Shown: positions 24,894-39,909, counted from the stretch's first letter. The stretch is DNA of 64,000 bases from Burkholderiales bacterium (GCA_028379895.1 JAOEKQ010000003.1:62001-126000), one strand, 5' to 3'. Made by a program: numbers and translations. Notes: generated by a model not told the origin, from the sequence alone.

Positions 24894-26234
24894 TTAAGCG
24901 TATGCTCTGCTCGCTAAAATATCAGCTTTGGCAGTCATTGCTTTTTTCTGGTCAATATTCCAGATTCTTGCTGCATTCTCGCCGAGTACTTTACGTCTTA
25001 TTTCTGGCGTAATTTTCGGGTAACCATGGCCCTCTACGAGCTCATCAGGTATTTGGAAATTCCTAAAAGCTTCGATTTGCCATTGTGGATTACCCCACAG
25101 CAATGAATCAGTACCCCAAAGCACATAATCAGGCCCAAGGTCACGGAGTAAAGTGCCAATAACGTGTGCACACTCTAAAGGACGACTTGTAACTGTTGCA
25201 GCAAAGGTTGAGCCAACTTCGGAAAAGAGGTTCTTTCTTTGTGGTTTAAAACCCTTCAATGCTGCCAGCTCATTATGATACGGCCAAGCAGAGTGGTATG
25301 CGATAAAGTTAAGATCTAGGAAATCATCTGCCGCTGCGTCAAAATCCTCGCAGTGAGCATACCGAGCATAGAATTGACCAAAAGGAATACCTTTATGACA
25401 TCCAATGTTCGTAATGCCGAGCCGACGACATTCTTCCCAGATAGGATAAGCCAGCGCTTCATCGTCGAACCACCAACCTTTCTTATCGGTTGAGTCGAAT
25501 GTGTATAGCTTTAATCCGGATATACGATATTGGTCAGCGTACATGTTCAGCCGCTCTAGGGTCTCATCTACCCCCTGATTAGGCGTCAAGCCACCTGCCA
25601 GCATAATGGTGTTATCAGGCCATCGGTCACGAACACCGACTTGGTATTCCATGGGGATCATATCCTCACCACCATAATCTTCTCGGAAGCCGAATGGATT
25701 AAAGATTCCGACAGTTGTATCGCTTTCCTCCAGAATTAATCTGCCGTAATTTTCAACGTTCATGTCTCGGGTACCGTTCTCTAAACCAAACGCTTTACCC
25801 AGGTCATCAAGCAGTTGTACGAACCACATGCCACGCTCTGAAGTGTTCACTCCTAACTGATAGTGACCAGGACGGGTACACACGTGAGTGTGAACATCGA
25901 CAATAAAGTCACTACCCGCTCGCGCGACCTGAATCGCTTCAGCTTTTGCCGCTTTGTCGGCAGCTTCAGCTGACCCAACTTCAAAAAATTTCATACCGGT
26001 TACTTCATTTGCAGCAATCATTGCTGCACTTAGGCCAAGAGACGAGCGGAAAAAATCTCTGCGAGACATACCTGCTTTTTTGGCAGCCGCTCCCATTTTT
26101 TCCTTGATCTTGGGCCCCATGTTTCCTGTCATGAACAGCGAGGTGCCTACGCTATTTCCGTCAAATGGGTCTGACCCTAATTCCTCAAGTTGCTTATCCA
26201 GTCCTTTGTGGGACTGTAGTATGTTGAATTCCAT
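24894..26234 (-). CDS. Tat-exported amidohydrolase (amidohydrolase_2 family)
   Basis: A 446-residue metal-dependent hydrolase. After a long N-terminal region, a twin-arginine motif SRRDFFR (residues 57-63) and a hydrophobic stretch (GLSAAMIAANEVTG) mark Tat export. The metal motif HTH follows at H115 and H117 (DVHTHVCTRPG), with a later GCHKG His and a C-terminal WGTDSLLWG Asp. These features fit the amidohydrolase_2 (ACMSD-like) group, many of which are decarboxylases or lactonases. ATG 26234 has GGGGAG upstream, so the 50 residues before the Tat motif look real. It has its own promoter and terminator, suggesting high expression. The substrate is unknown. Confidence 0.86.
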   Translation of the reverse strand: MEFNILQSHKGLDKQLEELGSDPFDGNSVGTSLFMTGNMGPKIKEKMGAAAKKAGMSRRDFFRSSLGLSAAMIAANEVTGMKFFEVGSAEAADKAAKAEAIQVARAGSDFIVDVHTHVCTRPGHYQLGVNTSERGMWFVQLLDDLGKAFGLENGTRDMNVENYGRLILEESDTTVGIFNPFGFREDYGGEDMIPMEYQVGVRDRWPDNTIMLAGGLTPNQGVDETLERLNMYADQYRISGLKLYTFDSTDKKGWWFDDEALAYPIWEECRRLGITNIGCHKGIPFGQFYARYAHCEDFDAAADDFLDLNFIAYHSAWPYHNELAALKGFKPQRKNLFSEVGSTFAATVTSRPLECAHVIGTLLRDLGPDYVLWGTDSLLWGNPQWQIEAFRNFQIPDELVEGHGYPKITPEIRRKVLGENAARIWNIDQKKAMTAKADILASRAYA

Positions 26235-26629
26235 AACGTTTCTCCCCTTCCGTATGCAGAATCTAAATTACCAGTTAGCGATTTGGCTAAAAACGAATAA
26301 AAACTTTAAAACACGTACTGTTTTCTTTCGATTAACAATATTACTCGTGATTTTCTCCTTTTGTAAAGAGCTGCTTTCCTCTTTAGCTACTAACCCCACG
26401 AATAACTCGAGTCGCCCCTAACGCCGTATTTTTTAGGTACAGTGTTATGACAAATTACACCCGCAACATTTTTTTAGTCAAGCATTATAAGTTTTGCACC
26501 GCGACAACTCTTAGATCAATGCAATATTTTTTGCGGATACTTAACAATATAAAAAAATTTAAACTGTATTAAATCCCAATCAAGTTTTCGAAGAGTCAAT
26601 ATATGACGCAGTAATATTTACTTAACCAT
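26235..26629. promoter_or_regulatory. divergent intergenic region
   Basis: About 395 bases separate two divergent genes. It holds the amidohydrolase promoter at 26454-26481 and, within the predicted 5' leader, a perfect 7-base inverted repeat TAAAGAG (26364-26370) and CTCTTTA (26379-26385). No ribosome-binding site supports a gene here. The plus-strand frame open at 26253-26421 looks fortuitous. Confidence 0.5.
26454..26481 (-). promoter_or_regulatory. sigma-70-type promoter of the amidohydrolase gene
   Basis: On the minus strand TTGACT (plus 26476-26481) and TGTAAT (plus 26454-26459) are 16 bases apart, each matching consensus at five of six positions. Transcription would start near 26447, giving a leader of about 210 bases. 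Confidence 0.6.
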
Positions 26630-27238
26630 ATGTTTAAAAACATAATAATTAATATTTTTCTGATGATTTCCTTACCTGCTCAAGCGGCAGGGTTTAACGG
26701 AACAGCAACGATCGAACTCTTGGACACACTGTCGCATACGCAGCATGTAAAGTTAATCCGACCATTAGAGTTCACCGACACAGAGGGCAATACATGGACT
26801 GCCGAAGCGAATCGAGTAATATCATTAAATTTGTTAACGGACGAAATACGCTTGAATAGACCGTTACCGAATCCATTTGATTACCTAAAGACTATTATTC
26901 TCTATAACGGTCAAGTGGAGCACAGCCGAGCCAACTGGCGCGACATACAATCTGTTGTTTACGAAGCGCTAATAGCGGACGGTTTACAGGAACACTGGGC
27001 TAAAATGATTTACGCATCTGTTCGAGCAGAAGGATGGAGATGGGAGCCAGTTGAATCATCGTGCTTTCGATCATGCCACGCGAACTCACCAACGCTTAGA
27101 TGGAGACCAGTGCCCGATTATGAGCAATTACTCAAGACGATTGATTGGATATTAGTAGAGATCCCTGGTCTTCCAGAAATCAATGACAGAGTAGATGCAC
27201 TCATAATTAAAACTGGACCACATATTTTCGGCCAGTAA
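26630..27238 (+). CDS. secreted DUF1353-like protein, function unknown
   Basis: A 202-residue protein with a signal peptide (residues 1-19, cleavage near AQAAGF). The order of blocks (LIRPLEFTDTEGNTWTAEAN, a central SRANWRDIQSVVYEALIADG stretch, then AKMIYASVRAEGW) recalls the DUF1353 layout, but I hold this only as a possibility. Two cysteines (SSCFRSCHA) near residue 145 form a CxxxC pair. It precedes map by 72 bases on the same strand, with no evidence of shared function. Confidence 0.6.
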   Translation: MFKNIIINIFLMISLPAQAAGFNGTATIELLDTLSHTQHVKLIRPLEFTDTEGNTWTAEANRVISLNLLTDEIRLNRPLPNPFDYLKTIILYNGQVEHSRANWRDIQSVVYEALIADGLQEHWAKMIYASVRAEGWRWEPVESSCFRSCHANSPTLRWRPVPDYEQLLKTIDWILVEIPGLPEINDRVDALIIKTGPHIFGQ

Positions 27239-27310
27239 AACTGAAACTAACCCGCCGCAAACTACTCTCAAAATGATATTATCTACTCTCTATAAAAGAG
27301 CAATATTCCA

Positions 27311-28120
27311 ATGACAGTAACAATCAAAAACAATGAAGCAATTGAAAAAATGCGAGTGGCCGGTCGTCTAGCATCGCAGGTCCTTGACTTCATACAACCA
27401 AAAATTAAAGCAGGCGTAACCACTGAAGAGATTGACAAGATCTGCCATGACTACATGGTTAATGTTCAACAGACCATTCCAGCTCCGTTAAATTACGCAC
27501 CACCAGGACATAGTCCCTTCCCAAAATCTATTTGTACGTCAGTGAATCATGTTATTTGTCATGGGATACCAGGAGCCAAAAAACTAAAAAATGGAGACTC
27601 AATCAATATTGACATTACAGTCATTAAGGATGGATATCATGGGGATACCAGTCGCATGTTCCATGTTGGAGAACCGTCTATCCAAAGTCGTAGATTAGCT
27701 TCGCTTACTTACGAATGCATGTGGGCGGGTATCGCACAGATCAGACCTGGCGCTCATTTAGGGGATATTGGTTCAGCAATACAAAAACTGGCCGAGTCAG
27801 CGGGATTCAGTGTTGTTCGAGAGTTTTGTGGCCACGGTATCGGTACTACCTTCCATGAGGATCCTCAGGTGTTACATTATGGCGCGGCTGGGACAGGGAT
27901 GAGACTAGAGCCAGGGATGATATTCACCGTCGAACCTATGATCAATGCGGGAAAGCGAGATATTCGTCAATTAGCAGATGGCTGGACGATCGTAACAAAG
28001 GATCATCAACTTTCCGCTCAATGGGAACATACAGTATTGGTTAGCGAGACCGGATTTGAAGTTCTAACAGTTTCTGATGAAACGCCTGAGCCACCCAATG
28101 GCTTAACGTTCGCGGTCTAA
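27311..28120 (+). CDS. map: methionine aminopeptidase, type I
   Basis: This enzyme removes the initiator Met from new proteins. The dinuclear-metal ligands are recognisable: Asp in SINIDITV and HGDTSRMF, His in CGHGIGTTFHEDP, Glu in FTVEPM and Glu in QWEHTV. The CTSVNHVICHG block is typical. At 269 residues it is the bacterial type I length. Its stop TAA shares one base with the glnD ATG, so map and glnD are co-translated, an order common in gammaproteobacteria. Confidence 0.97.
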   Translation: MTVTIKNNEAIEKMRVAGRLASQVLDFIQPKIKAGVTTEEIDKICHDYMVNVQQTIPAPLNYAPPGHSPFPKSICTSVNHVICHGIPGAKKLKNGDSINIDITVIKDGYHGDTSRMFHVGEPSIQSRRLASLTYECMWAGIAQIRPGAHLGDIGSAIQKLAESAGFSVVREFCGHGIGTTFHEDPQVLHYGAAGTGMRLEPGMIFTVEPMINAGKRDIRQLADGWTIVTKDHQLSAQWEHTVLVSETGFEVLTVSDETPEPPNGLTFAV

Positions 28121-30732
28121 TGGTTAGTACAAAATCGCTTAAAGGAGAGGCTTTATTCATAGCCACCCTTCGAACCCAAATAAAACAAAAGAAGCAGCGA
28201 TTATTTTCTAAACTGGACCGTAAAACCGATTACCAGACATTACTAGCTCGGCAATCAAAACACACTGATACGCTATTAAGATCACTGTGGAAAAAACAAT
28301 TAACCTCTGTCGATGCAGCTTTAGTTGCTGTGGGAGGCTACGGACGGGGTTCGTTATTTCCTTACTCCGATATTGATGTACTTATCCTTATTCCGGACTC
28401 CCTGAAGAAAACAGAGGAAGCGAAAATTGCGACCTTCATAAGTACCTTATGGGATATTGGTTTGGATGTAGGACATAGCGTCAGAAAAATAAATGAATGC
28501 GTCGATGAATCAAAAAAAGATATAAGTACTCAAACTAATCTGATGGAGGCTCGATTTGTCGTTGGTTCTAAACCGCTTCATTCGAGCTTCAAAAAAGTGA
28601 TGCGTGAGAATTTAGAAGTACGAAAATTTTGCGAAGCGAAGATGGTGGAGTTGCGACAGCGCCACAGTCGCTACAATGACTCTTTTCAGAACCTTGAGCC
28701 TAACATTAAGGAGTCACCAGGCGGGCTTCGTGACTTGCAAACAATCCTTTGGATTTCTCAAGCCGCAGGATTCGGAACAAGTTGGGATGCAATCCGTATT
28801 AGCGGAATTATTACTCAATCTGAACAGCTACAGCTCGAAAAACATGAACGAGCGCTAATCCTTGTTAGAACTTTATTACACATGCAAGCTGGACGGAAAG
28901 AAGACCGCCTACTTTTTGATTTTCAAAGGTTATTGGCAACGGATCTAGGATTTCGTACAACTAGTGCGAAACCTGCCACGGAACAATTAATGCAAGTTGT
29001 TTTTAAAGCCTCTAAGTCGGTTAGTCTCCTATCATCGATAATTTTGCAACACCTGACGGAAACGATCCATCAAGAGCGGGATACACAGTCTTTCATCATC
29101 AATGATCATTTCCAAATTAGTAACGGATTTTTAGAAACCACCTCTTCTGGAATTTTTAAAAAACATCCACATGCAATTTTTCAGTTTTTTTCGACACTAC
29201 ACGAACATCCAGAAATAAAGGGTATTTCAGCTAGAACGCGAAAAGAGCTTTGGCACGCCAAAAAACTTATCAATGACGAATTTCGAAGTGACTTAGAAAA
29301 TAGACGTGCATTTCTTAATCTTTTCAAAAAACAAATTGGTTTAACTCATACGCTGAGATTGATGAATCAATACGACTTGCTTGGCAAATATTTGCCTGAG
29401 TTTGGAAAAATATGCGGTCAATTGCAGCATGATTTGTTCCACGTTTACACGGTTGACGCGCATATCCTGATGGTTGTGCGTAATTTAAGACGGTTTGCTG
29501 CTCCTGATATGTCTCATGAATTTCCATTATGCAGTAAGCTGATTGGCTCATTTAAACGACCTGAAACGCTTTATATAGCCGGTCTCTATCATGATGTTGC
29601 AAAGGGACGTGGCGGTGACCACTCGAAACTAGGCATGGTTGACGCAAAACGCTTTTGTGAACATCACGAGTTAAGCGCTCCTGATACGAGCTTAGTAATA
29701 TGGCTCGTTGAGCAACATCTCTATATGTCAACGATGGCTCAAAAAAGAGATATTTCAGATCCAGAAGTAATCAAGGAGTTTGTTCGGAAAGTGCGAACTC
29801 AACGTCGCTTAGAGGCTTTGTATCTCCTAACAGTCGCAGATATCCGAGGAACTAGCCCTAAAGTATGGAATGGATGGAAAGGTAAGCTTTTAGAAAACTT
29901 ATACTACCTGGCTTTGGAAAGTTTGAAGGTCAATCCGATGAAGCAGACTAATTTGATTGAAACAAAAAAACAAAATATACAAAAAAAATTAGCTGCTTAC
30001 GCGACACCACAGTTTAAACACAACACTCTCTGGTCGAAATTAGATGAGAGTTACTTCATACGACATGAAGAAAGTGAGATTGTGTGGCATACACAAGTTT
30101 TAAATTATCACGGGGATATAAATCAACCCACCGTTAGGGTACGGTTGTCACCGATAGGCGATGGATTACAAGTTGTAACCTACGGCAAAAATGAGTCCTT
30201 AGTATTCGCTAGAATCTGTCGCTTCTTTGAAGATACCGAATTTTCAGTGGTTGAAGCTAAAGTTTTCACGACCAACGATAACTATTATTTAAATACGTTC
30301 CAGATTTTGACGGATCATTATGCTGAAGATGACTATCAAGATATGATTAATCATATCGAACAAGAACTACCTATCGCGCTTTCATCAAAATCGCTAAAGA
30401 GATCTAACAGTAGAAGAATTAGTAGGCGGCTTAAGTATTTTCCAATTAAACCTGAAGTCGACATCCGTGGTGATGAGAATGGCTTAAATTACCATTTACA
30501 AATTACCTGCGCTGATCAGCCTGGGCTGCTTTATGCTATCGCCCGAACGTTAACTGAGCATCGTGTCGAAATTAAAAATGCAAAAATCAGTACTTTGGGC
30601 GAACGTGTAGAAGATACATTATTGATCTCTGGAGATGTTCTAAGTAGCGCACGTGAAACTCTACGCCTGCAAAGCGACTTGGTAGACGAACTTAGTTTGA
30701 CTCACAACTTCAAAGAAGCAGCTACTCAATAA
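28120..30732 (+). CDS. glnD: PII uridylyltransferase / uridylyl-removing enzyme
   Basis: GlnD is the glutamine sensor that adds UMP to, or removes it from, the PII protein. The order is a nucleotidyltransferase domain with [17 protein letters not shown] (about residues 70-90), an HD hydrolase domain with [13 protein letters not shown] (about 490), and two C-terminal ACT domains (from about 690 and 790). Its 870 residues are close to the 890 of E. coli. The gene begins one base inside the map stop. Its last 11 bases overlap convergently with def. Confidence 0.97.
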   Translation: MVSTKSLKGEALFIATLRTQIKQKKQRLFSKLDRKTDYQTLLARQSKHTDTLLRSLWKKQLTSVDAALVAVGGYGRGSLFPYSDIDVLILIPDSLKKTEEAKIATFISTLWDIGLDVGHSVRKINECVDESKKDISTQTNLMEARFVVGSKPLHSSFKKVMRENLEVRKFCEAKMVELRQRHSRYNDSFQNLEPNIKESPGGLRDLQTILWISQAAGFGTSWDAIRISGIITQSEQLQLEKHERALILVRTLLHMQAGRKEDRLLFDFQRLLATDLGFRTTSAKPATEQLMQVVFKASKSVSLLSSIILQHLTETIHQERDTQSFIINDHFQISNGFLETTSSGIFKKHPHAIFQFFSTLHEHPEIKGISARTRKELWHAKKLINDEFRSDLENRRAFLNLFKKQIGLTHTLRLMNQYDLLGKYLPEFGKICGQLQHDLFHVYTVDAHILMVVRNLRRFAAPDMSHEFPLCSKLIGSFKRPETLYIAGLYHDVAKGRGGDHSKLGMVDAKRFCEHHELSAPDTSLVIWLVEQHLYMSTMAQKRDISDPEVIKEFVRKVRTQRRLEALYLLTVADIRGTSPKVWNGWKGKLLENLYYLALESLKVNPMKQTNLIETKKQNIQKKLAAYATPQFKHNTLWSKLDESYFIRHEESEIVWHTQVLNYHGDINQPTVRVRLSPIGDGLQVVTYGKNESLVFARICRFFEDTEFSVVEAKVFTTNDNYYLNTFQILTDHYAEDDYQDMINHIEQELPIALSSKSLKRSNSRRISRRLKYFPIKPEVDIRGDENGLNYHLQITCADQPGLLYAIARTLTEHRVEIKNAKISTLGERVEDTLLISGDVLSSARETLRLQSDLVDELSLTHNFKEAATQ

Positions 30733-31222
30733 AGCCAAAAGTTGAAAAATCCTTAATGCGTGCTGGATAGAGGATGCCATCTAGGTGGTCGCATTCGTGT
30801 TGAACCACTCGCGCATGAAAGTCAGTAACAGTCCGATCTATCAAGTCACCGTTAGGGTCGTAACCTCGATATCGAATTTTGATGTGCCTAGGAACAGATC
30901 CGCTTAAGCCAGGAACGGACAGACATCCCTCAACACCCTCTTCCATTACTTTATTCAAAGGTTCTATTTTCGGGTTAATTAATATTGTGAAAGGAACAGC
31001 ATCTTCACTCGGATATCTCGCGTTGTTGTCAAAACCGAAAATCACGACACGCTTCAATACGCCAATTTGAGGCGCAGCAATACCGGCACCATTCATGTGC
31101 GTCATAGTGTCTTTCATATCCTGTATCAATTCGTAAAGTTCAGGCGTATCAAACTGACTTACCTCTTCGGATCTCGATAACAGTGTCGGATGGCCCATTT
31201 TTAGTACGTTTTTAATACTCAT
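30722..31222 (-). CDS. def: peptide deformylase
   Basis: This enzyme removes the formyl group from N-terminal Met. Motif 1 is GAGIAAPQ (residues 45-52), motif 2 EGCLSVPG with metal ligand C100, and motif 3 HECDHLDG with H142, E143 and H146. I use the ATG at 31222, giving 166 residues and the usual short lead to MGHPTL. A GTG four codons upstream is possible. It is last in the run ligA-galU-hpt-def and its 3' end overlaps glnD on the other strand. It is away from fmt, its usual neighbour. Confidence 0.95.
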   Translation of the reverse strand: MSIKNVLKMGHPTLLSRSEEVSQFDTPELYELIQDMKDTMTHMNGAGIAAPQIGVLKRVVIFGFDNNARYPSEDAVPFTILINPKIEPLNKVMEEGVEGCLSVPGLSGSVPRHIKIRYRGYDPNGDLIDRTVTDFHARVVQHECDHLDGILYPARIKDFSTFGFIE

Positions 31223-31238
31223 ATACTTGTTCACTAAC

Positions 31239-31807
31239 TCAATATTTTATCGATGTTGGATTACTGAGAGCATGAATATCTTTCAAATTGCGCCACATTC
31301 CGTCGATATCCATCCCAAATCCAAAAACAAATTCATCCTTAATTTTAAAACATGAAAAATCTGGCTGAATTCGGTTAGTGCTGTTTTGAATCTGTTTATC
31401 TATTAGCACTGCCATTAAGACCTGACTAGCACCATTCCCTATCGCCCACCTTCTAGCTGATTCTAATGTTGCTCCGCGATCAAGGATATCGTCTAAAATC
31501 AAAACAGTCTTATTGCGAACGGAAGTGGTCGGGTAAGATAAATGTTTCAACTCACCACCAACGGTTCCATGACCATAACGAGCCATGGAAAAGACATCGT
31601 ACCGTAGCGCAAAGTCAAGCTCGGTTAGAAGTTGGCCCGAAAAACAAATCGACCCATTTAATATACTAAGTACAACAGGAAATTGATTGCCAATACTTCC
31701 TTCAATTTCATTAGCTACTCGTTTAATCTGTTCTTGAATTTCTTCTTGTGTAATTATAATTCTTGCCGACCGACGAATATCATCCTCATTCACCTGCAGT
31801 GGGTTGT

Positions 31808-31811
<4 letters not shown>
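31239..31811 (-). CDS. hpt: hypoxanthine-guanine phosphoribosyltransferase
   Basis: This purine-salvage enzyme converts hypoxanthine or guanine plus PRPP to IMP or GMP. The PRPP-binding loop reads [14 protein letters not shown] (about residues 103-116), with the first loop SGQLL and the base-recognition FGFGMDIDG near the C terminus. At 190 residues it is typical. The ATG overlaps the galU stop by four bases. Assignment to the HGPRT rather than xanthine-specific branch is by overall pattern. Confidence 0.88.
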
Positions 31812-35812
<4,001 letters not shown>

Positions 35813-35854
35813 ATTATTACCTCATACGATGCCATAGCATTGCCTATTTTGAAG

Positions 35855-38800
35855 TTAAATCGCAACGTCTTCATTCAGTTTTATCGCCTCATCGATATCA
35901 ACCGCTACCACGCGTGAAACCCCTTGCTCCTGCATGGTAACGCCGATCAATTGCTCTGCCATTTCCATAGTTATTTTATTATGAGTAATAAACAGGAATT
36001 GCGTGCTTGTCGACATTTTTCGAACAAGGTCACAGTAGCGGACGGTATTACTATCGTCGAGGGGCGCATCTACCTCATCTAATAGACAAAATGGTGCAGG
36101 ATTAAGCTGAAATAAAGAGAATACGAGAGATAGTGCGGTGAGCGCTTTTTCTCCCCCGGACAGTAAATGAATTGAGGTGTTTCGTTTTCCTGGAGGGCGT
36201 GCTATCACCTCCACTCCAGCATCTAATATCTCTTCGCCAGTAAGAACGAGCTTTGCTTCTCCACCTCCGAACAAAGCAGGAAACATTTCTCCAAACTGTT
36301 GGTTCACTTGTTCAAATGTCTCAGACAGTCGTTCTCTTGTTTCCTTGTCAATACTTCGAATCGCATTCTCCAAAGTAGATACCGCCTCCAACAAGTCCTC
36401 TGCTTGCGCATCTAGATATCCTTTTCTTTCATGAGATTCTGCGAGTTCATCTAGCGCGGCCAAGTTGATTGCTCCGAGTCTTTCGATCTTACGTTGCAAA
36501 TCGGAGATCGATGTTTGAGCGATGGCTATTTCAAAGGTATCTGAAACCACCGTGCCAAGGTACACTTCGTCTGCCTCAGACTCTCTAAGTTGTGTAGCAA
36601 AACCGTCCCTGACAAGTCGGCACTCTTGCTCACTCAAATTCATAGCATTAATTGAATCTCGCAAGGGTTGAAGCCCGCGGTCAGTTTCTTGTCGTTGAAC
36701 CTCAGCAAGCCTTAATTGCTCATCCCAGTTTGCAAAGGTTTGTCTCTCGACACTGAGCGTCGCCTCCACTTCAGTTCGCCGCATCAAATTCAGCTGCAAT
36801 TCATCTGTTTGCGCACCTTCTACCTCCTGGTTTAGCTGATCATACAGCTCAGACCGTTGCCCATCTAACCGCAAGAAAGACTCATAAATTTGATTAATAT
36901 TTGAAGACAAATCGTTGATTTTATTTGTTAAAGATCGAAAGTTAAATGAATGCTCTGAATAATCTTCATTCAAAGTGCGAATCATCTCAAGTTGATCTGT
37001 TCTGCGCTGCTCTGTGATGTCGAGTTCTGACGTTATCTCTTGCATCACACTAGACGCACCCTCGAGCTCAGCTTCCAAAGTGTTCACTTGCAAAGACGCT
37101 TTTTCGTGCCTTTCGCTCTCTGCCGATCGCAAACTTTCAATTTCGACCAACTCGGCGTCAACTTGGGCTAACCGCTCGATGGTCCGCTGATTTAAATCAG
37201 ATAAACGCAAGAAATCAACCCGTTCGTGGTGGAGCTTCTCTTTCAATTCAGAAAATACAGCTCTAGCTTGGCTAAGCTCGTCCTTCATGCTGCTAACTGC
37301 ATCAGATGCATTTTTAAAATTTTCTTGGCATGTTTCGACTTCTGCTTGAGCTTGCGAAGCAAGCTCCTCCAATCTTTCAATCTCCACTTGCCTCGCGAGC
37401 ATCCCATGAACTTCCTGATCAGGAGCGAATAGCGCAATACCACCAGGATAATACAAGTCACCGCGCTTAGTGACGCACATCTCACCGGGGCTTAACTGGT
37501 CAATCATTATTTGCGCGTCGATATCTGTGTCAGCAATAAAGACATTTGATAACCAATGTTTAACGAGATGCAATACTGATGGGGTACTCGAATGGACAAT
37601 GGTATCGAGAGTGGTGAATTTGGACTTCGAGTCTTGGCGAAGACCTGAAGCAAATTGTTTATTAAAAAAGGACACCTTTGAGGGAGGCTGGTTAGCATCC
37701 TCAAAAGTTACAACACCTAAATCATCAATTGCAATTGACATCAGACGCTCGCGCAGTACTGCTTCAACCGAATCCTCCCAACCGGGTTCGACCCGAAGAA
37801 GTTCCCACAATCGCTTCTCGTTATTGAAGCCGCTTGCTTCAAGCCACTCACTCAAGCGGTCAGATTGAGATACTTGCGTTTGAAGGTCAACTAAAGCGCG
37901 TCTTTTGGCTTCCAACTCTGAATAAACTCGACGTGTGTCGTCCAGTGTCAAGCCGGTTTTATCTTTTTGATCTTCCAGATTGCCGAGCCCAAGCTCTAAT
38001 TTTAAAAGCTCGGTGGATTGATTTGTCATCACATCATCTAGACTTTTGATTGAAGCATCCATCGATTCAATCTTTTCAGCATCTGGCAGACTCAAATCAA
38101 GGCGCTCCGAATTTAATCTTTCTTGTCTACTCGCCAGTTGAGATAACACATTCGAAGCATGAGCTTGATACGTTCTATTTAAAGTCAACCGATTATGCAG
38201 GTCTGATATAAATTTCGCATGCTCGTCAACGGCTCTTTGCGCACTGGAAAAAGACACTTCAATATCAGGCAGCTGCTCTTTATAGGCCTTCAACTCCATC
38301 GAAGTTTGACCTTGTTGCAGCTTCACTGCTACGACTTGTTTCCGAGAATCCCAAAAAACCTGTTCTATCGCATTTAAATCATTTCGTTGTTGCTGATAAG
38401 AGTCATTTATGTTGGAAAGTTGTTGTTGTGTTCTTTTTCGTGTTTCCCTCATGTACTCAATGGATTGTTCAATACGAGCAATTGAGGAATTGACCTCATA
38501 AAGCGTACCTTGTACTACGTTAACGGCTGATGAACTGCTCTCTCGAGAGATTTTAAGCTTCTCGATTTCCGTCTCAGTCTTTCTCAATAATGCTATTTTT
38601 TTCTCGACATCAAGCCCTGCTTGCTTACATTTTGCTTCGATAATCAATCGCTTCTGTTCAGACTCGCGCTTACTGTGATACCAAACTTGTTGCTGCGTTT
38701 CTTTTAAATTGTTCTCGTACTCGTGATACTTTTCCGCCTGATGTGCTTGTTGCTCCAGCTTTCGTAACTGTTTATCCAACTCTGAGCGAATATCTTCTAT

Positions 38801-39379
38801 CCGAGACAAATTATCCCGAGTATCTCTTAACCGAAGTTCTGTCTCTCGCCGTCGCTCTTTGTATTTCGACACTCCGGCCGCTTCCTCTAAGAACGAACGC
38901 ATATCATCCGGTCGAGCTTCGATAATACGGGAGATCATACCTTGCTCGATAATGGCATACCCCTTACCACCCAACCCTGTACCTAAGAAAATATCTGCTA
39001 CGTCACGCCTCCTTACATGTTGATTGTTAATGTAATAAGACGAGGTCCCTTCTCTCTCAAGCACCCTTTTAACAGAAATTTCTGAGTATTGAGACCAAAT
39101 ACCAGTTACCTTTCCAGCGCTGTTGTCAAAAATCAGTTCTACACTTGCGCGCGACATGGGTTTGCGATCACTGGACCCTGCAAAAATAACGTCTTGCATA
39201 TTTTCGCCGCGTAGCTGTTTGGCGGAGGTCTCTCCAAGCACCCAACGTACAGCATCGATCACGTTAGACTTGCCGCAGCCGTTGGGCCCCACGACGCCAA
39301 CCAATTTTCCTGGGACAGGAATATGTGTAGGATCCACAAAAGATTTAAAACCAGCTAGCTTTATATGAGTGAGGCGCAA
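35855..39379 (-). CDS. smc: chromosome segregation protein SMC
   Basis: This chromosome-condensing ATPase has Walker A GPNGCGKSN (K38), two long coiled coils with a hinge at about residues 500-640, signature motif LLSGGEKALTALSL and Walker B FCLLDEVDAP. The frame is open upstream to 39445. The conserved SMC N terminus (RLTHIKLAGFKSF) begins right after a TTG at 39379, so I start there, giving 1174 residues. An ATG at 39409 adding 10 residues is the alternative. SMC, rather than MukB, fits a non-enteric gammaproteobacterium. It heads the smc-zipA-ligA-galU-hpt-def run. Confidence 0.96.
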   Translation of the reverse strand: MRLTHIKLAGFKSFVDPTHIPVPGKLVGVVGPNGCGKSNVIDAVRWVLGETSAKQLRGENMQDVIFAGSSDRKPMSRASVELIFDNSAGKVTGIWSQYSEISVKRVLEREGTSSYYINNQHVRRRDVADIFLGTGLGGKGYAIIEQGMISRIIEARPDDMRSFLEEAAGVSKYKERRRETELRLRDTRDNLSRIEDIRSELDKQLRKLEQQAHQAEKYHEYENNLKETQQQVWYHSKRESEQKRLIIEAKCKQAGLDVEKKIALLRKTETEIEKLKISRESSSSAVNVVQGTLYEVNSSIARIEQSIEYMRETRKRTQQQLSNINDSYQQQRNDLNAIEQVFWDSRKQVVAVKLQQGQTSMELKAYKEQLPDIEVSFSSAQRAVDEHAKFISDLHNRLTLNRTYQAHASNVLSQLASRQERLNSERLDLSLPDAEKIESMDASIKSLDDVMTNQSTELLKLELGLGNLEDQKDKTGLTLDDTRRVYSELEAKRRALVDLQTQVSQSDRLSEWLEASGFNNEKRLWELLRVEPGWEDSVEAVLRERLMSIAIDDLGVVTFEDANQPPSKVSFFNKQFASGLRQDSKSKFTTLDTIVHSSTPSVLHLVKHWLSNVFIADTDIDAQIMIDQLSPGEMCVTKRGDLYYPGGIALFAPDQEVHGMLARQVEIERLEELASQAQAEVETCQENFKNASDAVSSMKDELSQARAVFSELKEKLHHERVDFLRLSDLNQRTIERLAQVDAELVEIESLRSAESERHEKASLQVNTLEAELEGASSVMQEITSELDITEQRRTDQLEMIRTLNEDYSEHSFNFRSLTNKINDLSSNINQIYESFLRLDGQRSELYDQLNQEVEGAQTDELQLNLMRRTEVEATLSVERQTFANWDEQLRLAEVQRQETDRGLQPLRDSINAMNLSEQECRLVRDGFATQLRESEADEVYLGTVVSDTFEIAIAQTSISDLQRKIERLGAINLAALDELAESHERKGYLDAQAEDLLEAVSTLENAIRSIDKETRERLSETFEQVNQQFGEMFPALFGGGEAKLVLTGEEILDAGVEVIARPPGKRNTSIHLLSGGEKALTALSLVFSLFQLNPAPFCLLDEVDAPLDDSNTVRYCDLVRKMSTSTQFLFITHNKITMEMAEQLIGVTMQEQGVSRVVAVDIDEAIKLNEDVAI

Positions 39380-39480
39380 AATATTATCCGTCGAAATCGT
39401 TATAATCATGCCTGCATACAATAATGCGAATCTTGCATGTAGCAATGATACCTATTTTATCTTAATAACCTAAATTTAGA

Positions 39481-39897
39481 ATGCCGAAACCCGTGACAAA
39501 CCCGCTCGACACTTTTCCAAATCCAGCCCCTAAAAATGATTTCTGGGTTCGCATGCAAATTCCTGAATTTACATGTCTATGTCCTAAAACAGGCCAACCC
39601 GACTTTGCGACATTGTATCTTGATTATTTGCCAGATAAGAAGTGCGTAGAACTTAAGAGCTTGAAGCTTTATACAGTCACCTTTCGTGATAAGGGTGCGT
39701 TTCACGAAGCAGTTACAAATCAAATCCTAGATGATTTGGTCGAATTAACAAAGCCTAAATTTATGCGTCTGACTTCTCGTTTCTACGTAAGAGGCGGCAT
39801 TTTTACAACCGTTATTGCCGAGCATCACAAAAAGGGGTTTAAGCCGAAAAGTCCACTCCAACTTCCTGAATTATCCGCGGAAAGATCTACGTACTAA
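39481..39897 (+). CDS. queF: 7-cyano-7-deazaguanine reductase, short (type I) QueF
   Basis: QueF reduces preQ0 to preQ1 with NADPH in queuosine synthesis. The catalytic Cys is C34 within [13 protein letters not shown], the Asp of the same motif is D41, and the NADPH-binding QueF motif reads ELKSLKLY. At 138 residues it is the unimodular YkvM-like form, not the 280-residue E. coli form. It is divergent from smc and ends 12 bases from a convergent SDR gene. No other queuosine genes are in view. Confidence 0.94.
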   Translation: MPKPVTNPLDTFPNPAPKNDFWVRMQIPEFTCLCPKTGQPDFATLYLDYLPDKKCVELKSLKLYTVTFRDKGAFHEAVTNQILDDLVELTKPKFMRLTSRFYVRGGIFTTVIAEHHKKGFKPKSPLQLPELSAERSTY

Positions 39898-39909
39898 GGT
39901 TAACAAAAC

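Noticed and set aside
26253-26421. 55-codon plus-strand frame with a hydrophobic stretch between the amidohydrolase and DUF1353-like genes
   Set aside because: No ribosome-binding site. It is the tail of a frame shadowing the amidohydrolase, and the region carries that gene's promoter and leader.
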